From Botrytis cinerea B05.10 (Eukaryota; Ascomycota; Leotiomycetes; Helotiales; Sclerotiniaceae): DNA of 64,000 nucleotides. A program made the translations under genes and the position numbers. The DNA is taken from assembly GCF_000143535.2 (NCBI RefSeq), contig NC_037313.1, positions 751,501 through 815,500 on the forward strand. Direction: 5' to 3'. The notes under the pieces were generated by a model that was not told where the DNA came from, did not search any database, and saw only the letters and a program-made list of their open reading frames with translations. Within the stretch, counting starts at the first letter, position 1. Each line of letters starts with the position of its first letter. Positions 1 through 11,048 of the stretch are shown here, in pieces.

Positions 1-138
1 GTTGACTACATCATAGACTTTTACGCAGGCAAAGCTTCACCGGATGGAAGTGGAAAGCTAAATTTCTTTTTAGATGTTCGACCAAAGTTGAATACATTAG
101 AAGGTTGGAAAATGAGGGCTTGGAAGGTATTCAACTAG
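1..138 (+). CDS. cytochrome c/c1 heme lyase (holocytochrome c synthase), C-terminal fragment
   Basis: The window opens inside a reading frame that runs from base 1 to a TAG at 136-138, giving the last 45 residues. They include the hallmarks of the holocytochrome c synthase C-terminus: VDYIIDFY, then KLNFFLDVRPKLNT and EGWKMRAW. The enzyme attaches heme to the CXXCH motif of cytochrome c (Cyc3) or c1 (Cyt2) at the inner mitochondrial membrane, facing the intermembrane space. The conserved heme-lyase HP motifs lie upstream of the window, so I cannot say which of the two paralogues this is. No splice site is needed within the visible part. The 5' part is missing because of the window edge, not because the gene is broken. 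Confidence 0.88.
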   Translation, partial: VDYIIDFYAGKASPDGSGKLNFFLDVRPKLNTLEGWKMRAWKVFN

Positions 139-1074
139 AGCTCTAGACTTGGGAGGCGAGGAAATAGGAGAGTTGGGTGTAATCAGAACTCAACATCACG
201 CGCCACGGTCACAGCTTGTGGTAATGCGGAGATGAACGGTCATGTCAGGTTTGGCAAGATGCACCCTATATCTGGGAGAATATCAGATTGAAGTTCGATA
301 TACGTTCAGATGGAACACTAGTCAGAACGCATATTCTGTCATGGCTTCAGGATACAAGAGGTATGCGCCCAGCATCGTCGAATAAGGGTACATCATCTGA
401 AACATTTCGAAAGCCTATTTCTTCAACTCGAGCCATCCTAGAGACTTTGGCATCGAAAGCTGAGATGGAGAGGAAAAGGGTCGGAAAAGGGATGTACGAT
501 TAACGACTTGAGAAGGATAAAATGGAAAACTAGGTATCGGATTGTATATTTTAGGTGTTACGGTGTTTCTAAACCGATGAATTCTTTGAGTTTTACTTCA
601 AAAGACATACTCTCTGCTCCACTCGAGCTGTACAATATCAAATCTGTCAGAATTATAAAAACATGTCATTTGGAATGAGAGTCCACAGGTATAACATCCG
701 ATGTACGAGTGAGTAATCTCAAGATGATATTTGAATTTTCATCCAATTTCACTTTGCACGAAATCTGCATTTGACGATCTCTCTCTCTCCTATCTTTTCT
801 CGAGAGGGAAAAAAGCGAGAATCAGGATAGCGAGCCTAAGAAAAAACACTCAAATTATTTTTAACATACATATTTAGATTTTAGCGCATGGTTGGAGTGG
901 GATTCAAACTTTGAAGTCTATATGATGGTTTGGTACTTTTCGTATTCAAATTCAAATTCAAATTCATATTCATATTCATATCCAACGCTCTCACACCATA
1001 CTCGCGACTCTCATCTCTTACATGATCTATCGATTTACCATACCCATTCTCCTCCACCCCTTCCTTTCCCCATG
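139..1074. other. intergenic, 936 bp, between convergent genes
   Basis: This is 3' flank of the heme lyase and of the RUS-family gene. I see no coding signal beyond a short non-conserved ORF at 288-503. A run of TTCAAA/TTCATA hexamers lies at about 945-982, and CT-rich and A-rich stretches at 779-850. Confidence 0.6.
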
Positions 1075-2952
1075 CTACTCATCCCTCTGCTCTCCACCCG
1101 AAACAGCCAATCTCGTTCCCGCTCTAACCTCAATCGCCGGCGTATCCAAATCCCATCCTCTCCTCTCCAGTTCCGCATAAAAGCTCGTTTCCGCTCTCCA
1201 TCTCTCCGATTCTTCGAGCGAGGTGCGCATCCAGCTTAGAATGCTCTGGTTATCCACGTGATTAGTTTTCGATTTCTGGATTTTTTGATTTCCGGAAGTG
1301 ATGGCGAAAATCGCATGGAACCATGCATCTAATTGAACTTTTGGTGCTGTTTCCTCTTTCAGAATAACGAGGAATGTGTTGCGAGAGCGGGAGTACCACA
1401 TTAGGTAACCCTGGGTTTTGTAGATGGATAGGAGAGATGTGAGGATTGATTCGGGCTCTGCGTAACTTCCTGCGGTTGTGGGTGTGGCAATTGACGAGAG
1501 TAGGTCTTGGAGACTCACGCCGACTTTGCAGTAGGCGAGGATTGTGCCGTGGGTGTTGCGGATGGCTCCGTCGCGTTCGAAGATGCGTTCTTGGAGTGAG
1601 ATGTCTCTAGGAGAAGGGAGAGAAATCTTGTTCTTCTCGTGTTCTGGACTCGAGAGGAGAGATGAAATCACTAAATTTGCTCGTTGTCGGTTCAGAGTAC
1701 GCATGGTGACCGATCTGACGGCCATGTAGTTCGTACCGAGATGAATTGAAAGCAGAGCGAGCAATGCAATCCACGTGGCTACTTGAGAGGAAATCTTGGA
1801 AACGACAAACGTTCCAACGAGCATACCTAGGAGGGATATGAGAGTCTCCTGACTTGCATCTTTCTATCCTTCCGTTTAGTATCCTCTCATCCATGATCTC
1901 TATCGATCATACGAAGCAAGAGAACTCACCGCATTCAACTCTGCCAGATTTCCCATCTTCGCAAAATGCGCACTCAAGCTCGCCTTGCTACTTCCGGCCG
2001 CAACCCCACAAAGCGATTTACACACACTACTCGCACTGAGTAAAAAGACCCGGGGAATTTTGGGAAAAGCAGGGGAGATGCAATCTAGAATCATAGCAGC
2101 ATCGTTGAAGATATCAGCCATGAGACGATATTTTTTGCATTCGGGTTCGAGAGCGCTGCCGAGTCGGTGCGCGAAGAGAATGGTGGATATACGACCTGCG
2201 GATTCTTGGAGGATGGAGAGGAGAACAGCGTGGGTTGCTGAGGCGGTGGAGTCGCCTACGCCGAGACCTGGGGTGGGTTAGATTTGGAGTTTTTCTTTAA
2301 GAGAAGGCTTGCGATGATGGAAGAAGGAAATCTTGATAGGGAGTCGTGACAACAAGTGCGAAGACAAACTCATTCATTCCCTAGAACAAACGACCCCTCC
2401 CTCCTTCCCGCAAGAAGAACCCTTCATCTCATCCATACCTTGAAGCACAGCCCTACTAGCCAACAACCCCGCAATCGTACTAGCAAAAGCCTGAATAGAA
2501 TCCTTCTCTCATCAGCATTTTCTCCCCCCTATTCCACCCCCCAGCCAAAGTCTCTTACATAAAATTGATACCTATGATATAATCCCATTAGTCTCCTCAT
2601 TCCTCAGAATCCTCACAGCATCTTAACAAAAATAAAGAAACACCCACGCAGTATAATCCTCCGTCACACTATCCGGATATCCTACCGGCATGAATGCCCC
2701 TACTAAGCTCATAACCCATGTCGAAGGACCTTTTGGTATCTATTTCAATGTCTGGATATTAATCGGTGTGGTGATTTCAATGAATCTATTCAAAGAGACA
2801 TGACATCCAGATAGAAAGAAAGAAGGAACACATACATCGACATCGATCCGGTCAAATTTCGTCCCAGAAGTATCAGTAGTATGAGAACGAATATATGTAG
2901 CAATGAGTTTCCCAGATTGGTTTATTTCTTTGATCTCTTCTGATCTCGACAT
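1075..2952 (-). CDS. RUS/DUF647 family protein (root UV-B sensitive homologue), six exons
   Basis: Six exons on the minus strand (2952-2836, 2739-2648, 2559-2571, 2502-2439, 2267-1930, 1863-1075) join in frame to a 470-residue protein. Family signatures run in order: TWVMSLVGAFMPVGYPDSV, DSIQAFASTIAGLLASRAVLQG, a GVGD motif, ADIFNDAAMILDC, CGVAAGSSKASL, and MRTLNRQRANL near the start of the C-terminal third. DUF647/RUS proteins are membrane-associated; plant members act in UV-B and vitamin B6 responses, and the fungal role is unknown. Exon 3 is only 13 nt (see findings); without it the frame breaks. Intron 2 uses a GTGGGT donor and an ACTAAT branch site, intron 5 a TACTAAA-type branch. The start is the ATG at 2952, directly before a conserved EIKEIN-like N-terminus. 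Family assignment is firm; exact splice sites are by eye. Confidence 0.85.
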
Positions 2953-3702
2953 GGTCACCGGGATCAGACGATTTGCTTGCTTAAGTGGGGTTATGTATGA
3001 GGGGAGGAGGCAAAGAGCTATTTTGAATGTAGGTATACGTATCAATTGTTTGTAGATAATTGGGTGATGTATATGAATGACGCGATGTAACGGGTAGGAA
3101 TCATTCTTAGCGAGTGGTGGTCACTTGAACTTGTAAAAGGATATTTCTGTGCTTCAAGAATTAGATTGTCATTTCATGTCATGAATATGCGTCATCTAAT
3201 GAAGAACAGCCCAAGATGGAGAAAATCAACTTGAGGAGTTGTGGTTAAAAAGGAAGTTTAGAATCATGACGATTTATGCACGTGATCAATATATTGTGGT
3301 TTAATATTTGTTATATTCTTGCTTCCTTCGACTCATCCATCTCATGACGATTCAGAGAGCCACCCTCAAAAACTTTCCAGAAACCAATACTCCAGAGTAA
3401 AGATCAAGATCAAAATTATTTCCATAGGAAAGATGATACATGCTCCGACTCCCTTAAAAGCGACTTTTCCGTGCCACTGATCCGAGCTACAGTCCCTTTG
3501 TGCATCCCAAACTTCCAAACAGTGACGTTGAGCTTATTCACTCTGTCTTGAAAGATAACTTATTGATATTCATCCATCTTATCACAGAATCTTCATGAAA
3601 TCCGTCGTTTTCGTGGGTATATCCTTCCTCGATCCATCACTTTTCCGTAGCCAGCCATAAATGTACAAATAGTTTTCTTCTTCCGTTTCTCAAGTCTCAA
3701 AT
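2953..3702. other. intergenic, 750 bp
   Basis: This spacer is upstream of the RUS gene and downstream of KGD4. It holds a CACGTG core at 3279-3284 within GCACGTGATCA; otherwise I see nothing. Confidence 0.55.
3279..3284. promoter_or_regulatory. CACGTG (E-box-like) motif upstream of the RUS-family gene
   Basis: A palindromic CACGTG followed by AT lies about 330 bp upstream of the RUS start. CACGTGA-type sites are common in fungal promoters, where bHLH or Cbf1-like factors bind. Function here is inferred from the motif and position only. Confidence 0.3.
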
Positions 3703-4167
3703 CTAGCAAACAACTGTAGCACCACCAGTCTCAATGGCATCAATCTCGGCAAGATCAATCGGAGTGCGTCGGAAACGTGCGGGGAGTTCACTGCGATCAA
3801 AGTATTCTCCCTTGTTTGGAGCAACGGAGCCTAAAGCTCTACCGGAGAGAGAACCGATTGTACCGTCGCTTCTGGCGCTGCGACCAAGTGGACCATGTTG
3901 TTGAGCATTTTGTCTGTAAGAAGAGAAGGAGGAAGACTTTTGAGCCTCAACAAATCCTGCTGGAAGTTCGTGGGTTGGGGATGCTGGATGTGGTCGTGCA
4001 GAGTGATCAATAGAAGCTATTTTAAATGTTAGAACGAATTGCAGAGCACATTGAGAATCCGAATACGTACAAGGGATTGATCTCTTGCCCATGAACCTGA
4101 TCAATGGAGTACGCTCAGCGTGAGCAGCAGCAGCAGAGGCCTGACGGAGAACCTTGGTCGCAAACAT
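3703..4167 (-). CDS. KGD4: 2-oxoglutarate dehydrogenase subunit 4, mitochondrial (Kgd4/Ymr31 family)
   Basis: Two exons (4167-4071 and 4016-3703) give 136 residues. Family blocks are AERTPLIRFMGKRS near the N-terminus, RPHPASPTHELPAGF after the splice, QNAQQHGPLG, and EYFDRSELPARFRR near the C-terminus. Kgd4 (formerly mitochondrial ribosomal protein Ymr31, related to MRPS36) is an adaptor that holds the E3 subunit in the 2-oxoglutarate dehydrogenase complex of the TCA cycle. The basic, Ala-rich N-terminus fits a mitochondrial presequence. The intron (4070-4017) has donor GTACGT and acceptor AATAG and restores the conserved SIPSSIDH junction; reading through it would add unrelated residues. 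A short loop after AGF is longer than I expect for the family, but no good second intron fits. Confidence 0.88.
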   Translation of the reverse strand: MFATKVLRQASAAAAHAERTPLIRFMGKRSIPCTYSDSQCALQFVLTFKIASIDHSARPHPASPTHELPAGFVEAQKSSSFSSYRQNAQQHGPLGRSARSDGTIGSLSGRALGSVAPNKGEYFDRSELPARFRRTPIDLAEIDAIETGGATVVC

Positions 4168-5774
4168 CTTGACGGTTGAGAAAGATTGAAAAAGTAATCA
4201 CAAAGAGAATTTGTAAATACTGAGAAGATGTGCGACCTTGAGAAGGAAATCGGGATCGTCGTCTGCCTCTGTGTTTGACTTGCTGGAGATTGAGTTGTCA
4301 AGTTGCCAAAAGAAAAAGAGTTTGGGAAATGGAAAGCTTTGGACTTGGGGATAGTGTACTCGTAGCGTTATGGTGAGTGGGACGAGAATTCGGAAATCGG
4401 ATGGATGAGTGGATGGGGGGGGGAAATAGATAGGCGTCCGCTAGTAACCAGATATGGAAATGATGGCGGGTGGTTCAAAAGAAAAGATGGTGGTTGTGTA
4501 TCGTAGAGGTTTATGTGTAGGTACTCGCGTGTGCCCGTGGAATATATCTCTTTCTTCTTTCTTTCTTTCTCTCTCTCTCTCTAAACTGGACAAGAAGGGA
4601 GAAACTGCAAAAAAGTAGAAAATCCAACCGTCTTTAATAGAACACCGCAATAAAAAAAAAGGCCTCCGTTGGTGCGGGGTTAGCCATTGTCCAAGGCCAC
4701 TTCCGATGCATGGAGGCTTATTTCGAATTCCTCAGACGATATCACATTATCAATCAACTGTTTTTTCCTTATCGCACAACCATTCTGGCTCGCCATTGGC
4801 CGACACGGGTTGCAGACAGATGCTGGCTAATGGCGTGATGTACAAAAGTATATAAGGCCAAGGATGTGTGTGCAAAGCATGTGTATAGTACCTAGGTATG
4901 TACATAGCGTGTGTGTACAGAGAGAGCATGTAAATAGAGTCAGATCATTTCCATCCCCAGACGCGTTGCAACACAATGTACGAAAGAGGCTTCACTTTGC
5001 AGGAAGGGCGTGTGGGCATGTGGGCATGTGGGTAGCAGGGTCGTCCTCATGCATGCCCAGGTAGGTAACATTGAGTCGATTCAACGGCGTGTTAGTTGGT
5101 TGGCTGCTCGGTCGGTCGTTTCTTTTCCTTTGTAGGGTCAATTCCGAACACAAGCGAGAGAAGAGTCGTTGGTTCATCAACAACTGCTTCCATCTGTACC
5201 TTTCACTCGCTGCCAGGTACTGTTTAAGGAAATTAGTATCACCGTCCAAAGTGCCCGTAAAGGTCCAAGACTTCCTCTCCATCTATCTGCTCACCTTCCT
5301 GCCTCCCTTGCCAGCCTCGAAAGCCGTGTCTAGTCTAGCAGTCTGGGGTGGTCTGGGGAAATGGGATTTGGATAGAGTGGCGAGGAGAGAAAGCATGAGC
5401 TGACATTGGTTCCATATCATATCAAAAAATATATAAAAAAATTAATAGCTTCGTGTATGTCGGGGGGTGGGAAGGGAAGACTGAAAAAGGAGATAATTAT
5501 TGATGATTCTCAACTGGACGGCCATCATACTCTGAGCACAAGGTCTTTAATTTGATCTCAAGAATACCCATCACGATCACGACTGCAACAACACGTTTCG
5601 AGAAATATAGTTTGGCTACGGAAACTCCCCCTCCCTCTCTCGTCTTCCCTCTCACCTAAATTTATACCACAATAAGCAAAAACTTACACCTCCCCCATCA
5701 AACATTTTCTTGCCAGCTCCGTACTTCGGCCTTCCCCCAAACTCAATCCTTGTCGACCTACGGGGTAAATCGCC
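4168..5774. other. intergenic, 1.6 kb, divergent between KGD4 and MED18
   Basis: This holds both divergent promoters. Visible are a G-run at 4417-4425, a CTTT/CT microsatellite at 4553-4582, and a TATATAAGG box-like site near 4850. Short ORFs at 4864-5403 look random and have no recognisable motif. Confidence 0.5.
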
Positions 5775-6740
5775 ATGCATGAATTATTCCTCTCGGCATC
5801 CGTGGACAGCGAAGATGTATCGCATTCTCTCCGCGTGCTCCAGGGCTATTGTGGCATGATCCCCCAGCACTCTATTCGGCGGCGATTAGTATTCGAAGGC
5901 CCACGCAGTCGAAACAATTTGAAGGGTCTTGATCCTTCCTTTCTGAAAGCCCAACCGCCGAATAAACAATTCTGGTGGAAATCGCTCAACGAGCAGCTGA
6001 TTCGTCAATCTTATGTTCTGACTCTCATATATGATGTTGATAAAAGTCAATTTGGTCAGCCAGCAAAGGAGCTTGATGGTGGAGAAGGTCAACCGTAAGT
6101 GCCTACTTTGCATTGATTCCACATCAAACCATGTGATTTTTCGAGACGGCTTTCGATATCTTACCAGCACACACTTACTGACATCAAATAGCGGTCTTCT
6201 CCCATGTGATGAGGTGCCGGGTACAATAAGATGGACCGATCTTCCAGATCCAGCCAATGCTGCTGTCGTGAACAGCAGAATGTTCATTGCGATAGACAAT
6301 GAAAAGTCATTATGCAGACTCCTTCAAGCAAGCAGTCACCGGTACGTTGAAATCACCACCAACCAATCATCTACAGCCATTAATCATCAAGTAGATTCAC
6401 ACGGGAAATTATTCAAGAAAGTCACCGAACAGTTCACAATAACATAGTTTTCACACTTAGTCGCTACTTTGAAATCCCTTCCGAGTTCCAGGAAGTTGAT
6501 AGTAGCTCACGCCCCAAGGTTAATAGCAGGCTACCTCCCTTCGAATTATTGGAACCATTTGATGCTGAAGATAAATGGATTTTAACTGCTAGCATTGAGG
6601 TTCAGAATGGAGCTGATCCTGATCATATGAAGAGTGCAATGGCAGAGCTATCGGGAGCCCAAGAGGAATTCAAGGGATGTTTCGCTTTGAAAGCAGCAGA
6701 CAGGCATACCTTTGATACCAAAGTCAAAGTGCAGGCTTGA
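5775..6740 (+). CDS. MED18: Mediator of RNA polymerase II transcription subunit 18 (Med18/Srb5)
   Basis: Three exons (5775-6094, 6192-6341, 6461-6740) give 249 residues. The MHELFLSASV start, LRVLQGYCGM, RLVFEGP and the central RWTDLPDPA followed by SRMFIAI match Med18, a beta-barrel protein of the Mediator head module that pairs with Med20 and bridges activators and RNA polymerase II in the nucleus. The C-terminal exon carries FELLEPFDAEDKWIL and the final VKVQA-type strand typical of the fold. Both introns have consensus donors (GTAAGT, GTACGT). It lies tail to tail with COX8, about 320 bp apart. Length is ordinary for filamentous fungi. Confidence 0.9.
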
Positions 6741-7062
6741 GGGGAATGTGTAATAAGGTAGTGCCATGTTAGAGACGTGAGGGGCTGTCTTCTAATCGCT
6801 TGATCTAGGATGAGAAAGCGTTTTTGAGGAGCCGCGATTTGATCCTATGGGTATAAATTGACCATGAGAGTCACATGGGGCCCTGAAGAAGCCGCGATAA
6901 AGACTAGTACATTGAGAGGCCATCATACACAATATAAAGAATGAAGTCATATCCGTGAAAACTGTTGTCTTGTATACACAATCGTTCCCCCACCCTTCTA
7001 GCTTTGATATGCCAATCGATTCATAACTTTCCTCCCAATGCAACGTACACCTAAGCAACCCT

Positions 7063-7369
7063 CTATTGGTTCTTGTATGTTTGCCAGACTGCAACGCCGA
7101 ATGGAGCACCTAAACTCGATGTTAGTGTAGTTCCCTTCAAACCCCCATGCCCCTCAGCAGGGCTGCTGTCCCAACTCACCGAATCCAAGAGCCATGAATC
7201 CCCAGTATCTTAAAGCAAAGAATCTTGTGTTTGGGTTGAATGGAATGTTGCTTCGTGGTCCCTCAGGGTAATGGTATGGAGAACCCATTTGAGCACGGGT
7301 AGAGTGGAAGCCACGGCGGGCGACCATTGAGGTGGAGGAGGATGCGCGGACGGCGGCTCTAGACAACAT
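7063..7369 (-). CDS. COX8: cytochrome c oxidase subunit VIII (COX8; mammalian COX7C family)
   Basis: Two coding exons (7369-7180, 7109-7063) give 78 residues. The N-terminus is basic and hydroxylated, ending in RRGFHSTRA, a likely mitochondrial presequence with cleavage before the mature part. The mature region has SPYHYPEGPRSNIPFNP, then the single membrane helix FFALRYWGFMALGFG followed by APFGVAVWQTYKNQ. This is the small inner-membrane subunit of respiratory complex IV. The last exon is only 47 nt. An additional intron in the 5' leader ends exactly at the ATG. It is divergently arranged with MTR4 and convergent with MED18. Confidence 0.93.
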
Positions 7370-7424
7370 CTATCATGATCTGTCAGTCGCTTCTCTTGCA
7401 GTCGTCATGGTAGTGCAGCCTTAC
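7370..7424 (-). other. 5'-leader intron of COX8 abutting the start codon
   Basis: On the minus strand, CAAG is followed by a GTAAGG donor at 7424 and a GATAG acceptor at 7370, immediately before the ATG at 7369. The 55-nt intron would remove two upstream ATGs that lie within it. Prediction is by eye. Confidence 0.5.
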
Positions 7425-7717
7425 CTTGAAGAATTGAGTTCTGGTTTGGAATTTTGGTAAACAGTCAATCGAATGATTTTGATTGAAGCTCGGTTTGGCA
7501 CTAGCCGACAATCGAACCAGAAATTTTAGTGCCTAAGGCTAATAAATAAAGAATGGGACTTTCCAAGGTTATCAGAGATAGTGCCCGGAGCGGAAAGCGA
7601 TAATAAAAAAATATCTTTGTTGATTTCACACCTTGTACTTTTTGATACATTGAAAAAGTATCAACTAACCACAATTGCCTTTTTTCTCTTGGTTAATGTG
7701 GCAGGATATCATTCATC
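7425..7717. promoter_or_regulatory. divergent promoter of COX8 and MTR4
   Basis: About 290 bp separates the COX8 leader intron and the MTR4 start codon. Both promoters must lie here. I see AT-rich sequence with TAATAAATAAAG near 7538 and no clear TATA box for either side. Confidence 0.5.
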
Positions 7718-10700
7718 ATGGATGACTTATTTGACGTCTTCGACGATAAGCCCCAAACAGCTGCTCCCAACAGGCCTAAAAAGGCAAAGAAGGACAAGAA
7801 AGATCGCAGCAAGAAGAGAAATGCTAATGGAGATGTAAAGCCAATTGCTGATGCGCAAGATGGGGATGCTGAGATGGTAGATTCCGAGGAGCCAGCGGTG
7901 GAAGCAGATGTTGAGGAAGAGGATATTGAAGAAGAAGATGACGAAATCAAAGAAGCAAAGAAGGACGCAAAGCGACGCAGAAAGGATACAGAAGCCGATC
8001 CGGTAGTTACAGATACATTCGAGACAGCACAATCGCGAGAGCTAGCTGCTTCAGCAGGATTACAAGGTGCCCCCGAAGAAACAGCATTGGTTTTACAGCA
8101 CAACATCCAACATCAAGTCTCTCTACCTCCCGATTACGAATACATTCCAATATCACAGCATAAAGCTCCTGCCGAACCCGCTAGAACTTGGCCTTTCGAA
8201 TTAGATCCTTTCCAGAAAGTTGCTATTGCATCAATTCAAAGAAACGAGAGTGTATTAGTATCGGCGCATACTAGTGCAGGAAAAACTGTCACAGCAGAAT
8301 ATGCAATTGCGCAGTGCCTCAAAAACAACCAGAGAGTCATTTACACCAGTCCTATTAAAGCTTTGAGCAACCAGAAATATCGAGAATTTACTGCGGATTT
8401 TGGAGATGTTGGTTTAATGACTGGAGATGTTACAATTAACCCAACCGCGACTTGTCTGGTCATGACAACCGAGATTTTAAGATCTATGTTGTATCGAGGA
8501 TCCGAGATTATGCGTGAAGTCGCTTGGGTTGTCTTTGATGAAATTCATTATATGAGAGATAAATCCAGAGGTGTGGTTTGGGAAGAAACGATCATCTTGC
8601 TACCAGACAAGGTCAGATATGTCTTTTTGTCTGCAACTATTCCCAATGCTATGCAATTTGCCGAATGGATCACGAAAACTCATAACCAGCCATGTCATAT
8701 TGTTTACACCGATTTCCGGCCTACCCCTCTACAACATTACTTCTTCCCAGCTGGTGCAGATGGTATACATTTGATTGTTGATGAGAAGGGAAACTTCAGG
8801 GAAGATAACTTTTCAAAGGCTATGGCAACAATAGAGGATAAGAAAGGGTCTGATCCAGCAGATATCAACGCAAAACAGAAGGGACGTGGCAAAGATAAGA
8901 AGACCAATAAAGGTGCCAACAAGGAAGGTTCGGATATTTACAAGATTGTCCGAATGATCATGTTGAAGCATTACAATCCTGTTATCGTTTTCAGTTTCAG
9001 TAAGAGAGAGTGCGAGGCATATGCACTACAGATGAGCTCCATGGCTTTCAACGACCAATCCGAAAAAGACATGGTTTCGAAGGTCTTTGAGAGTGCAATT
9101 GAGTCTCTCTCAGAAGAGGATAGGACCTTACCGCAAATTCAACATATCTTGCCATTGTTGAGACGTGGTATTGGTGTGCATCATTCTGGACTTCTTCCTA
9201 TTCTCAAGGAAACTATCGAAATTTTGTTTCAAGAGAATTTGATCAAGGTCCTTTTTGCTACAGAGACTTTCTCCATTGGTTTGAATATGCCTGCCAAGAC
9301 TGTAGTATTCACGAGTGTTGAGAAGTTTGATGGCGAAAAAATGCGATACCTGACGCCATCTGAGTTCGTGCAAATGTCAGGTCGTGCCGGTCGTCGTGGT
9401 CTTGATGATAGAGGTATTGTCATTATGATGATCAACGACAAAATGGAACCAGAGAGCGCCAAGACGATTGTACGTGGAGAGCAGGATAAGCTCAACTCAG
9501 CTTTCTACCTTGGTTATAACATGATTCTTAACTTGATGCGTCTGGAAGGAATCTCACCAGAGTTTATGTTGGAACATTGTTTCTACCAATTCCAGAACAC
9601 TTCAAGTGTTACTGGTCTCGAAAAGGAACTTCAAGACTTGCAAATTGCGAGGGATGAAGTTCAAATTCCGGATGAAGCAACCATTAAGGATTACTACGAT
9701 CTTCGACAACAGCTTACTACATATACCAAGGACATGCGTGATGTCATCAACCACCCCAACTACTGTCTCCAATTCATGCAACCAGGGCGGGTTGTTCACA
9801 TCAAACATCAAGATCATGATTTCGGCTGGGGAGCAGTTGTGAAGTTTACAGCTCGACGACCTGGTAAAGGATCTGCTCAAGAATTCCCCCCACAACAAGC
9901 ATACATCCTTGATGTGCTTCTGCTAGTTTCTTCGGACAGCACAGTTACTACACAAACACAAAACGACCTGCCATTAGGTATCATGCCACCCGCTGCAGGC
10001 GACAAAGGCAAGATGGAAATTGTTCCAGTACTTCTATCATGTGTCGAAGCTATTGGACATGTCCGTATATTCCTTCCAAAAGACCTCCACCCAGCCAATG
10101 AACGAAACCAAGTACGCAAATCTCTCGAGGAAGTTAAGCGTCGCTTCCCAGATGGCATCGCAGTGCTCGACCCAATCGAGAACATGGGCATTACAGATGA
10201 TTCCTTCAAGAGACTTCTTCGCAAGATTGAAGTTCTTGAATCTCGTCTACTCTCCAATCCTCTCCACAACTCACCCCGTCTCCCAGATCTCTACAACCAA
10301 TATGCTGGCAAACTCGAATTTACCAAACAAATTAAAGAAAAGCGCAAGGCTATTGCTTCCGCATTGAGCATCATGCAACTCGATGAACTGAAATCACGCA
10401 AACGTGTTCTTCGTCGTCTCGGCTTCATTAACGAACAAGAAGTCGTCGAACTAAAGGCTCGTGTTGCATGTGAAATCTCATCCACGGGTGATGGTCACGA
10501 GCTTCTTCTCTCCGAGCTCCTTTTCAATGGTTACTTCAACGACTTAACTCCGGAAATGTGCGCAGCCGTTCTTTCGGTTTTCATTTTCGAAGAAAAGAGT
10601 CAATGTCCTCCACTTAAAGAGGAATTGGCTGCTAAATACAGAGAAATCCAAGCTCAAGCTAGGATTGTCGCAAAGGTTACTGCGGAGAGTAAATTAAAAA

Positions 10701-11048
10701 TGAACGAAGAAGAATACGTGACTAGTTTCAAGTGGCAACTCATGGAGGTTGTTTACGTTTGGGCGCAAGGAAAGAGTTTTGCAGAAATCTGGTAAGTTTT
10801 TTTGGGTTTAATTTTCTTGAGGATTCTCACATGAGATGAGAAACTTTATACTAACACACCATGTCAGTAAAATGACCGACGTCTACGAAGGATCTTTGAT
10901 CCGACTGTTCCGTCGTCTCGAAGAACTTCTCCGACAAATGGCGCAAGCAGGAAAAGTCATGGGTTCTGATGACATTTCGAATAAATTCGACGAGTCGCTT
11001 AAGAAAATCAGGAGAGATATTGTTGCGGCGCAAAGTTTGTATTTGTAG
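7718..11048 (+). CDS. MTR4: ATP-dependent RNA helicase Mtr4 (Dob1), nuclear exosome cofactor
   Basis: Two exons (7718-10791, 10868-11048) give 1084 residues. After an acidic/lysine-rich N-terminus (about 1-100) come Ski2-like helicase motifs: Walker A region SAHTSAGKT (about 182-190), SPIKALSNQ, DEIH box near 273, SATIPN, GVHHSGLLP, ETFSIGLNMPA, and QMSGRAGRRG. The KOW/arch region follows (RVVHIKHQDHDFGWG) and the C-terminal helical DSHCT domain includes FNGYFNDL and KMTDVYEGSLIRLFRRLEE, which crosses the splice junction. Mtr4 unwinds RNA in the nucleus for the exosome and is part of TRAMP. The only intron (10792-10867, GTAAGT..CAG) sits near the 3' end. The gene appears intact and of usual length. 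Confidence 0.96.

Noticed and set aside
4864..5403. Short ORFs behind a TATATAAGG box-like site
   Set aside because: No conserved motif and Cys/His/Val-rich content of TGTG-repeat origin; not supported as genes.
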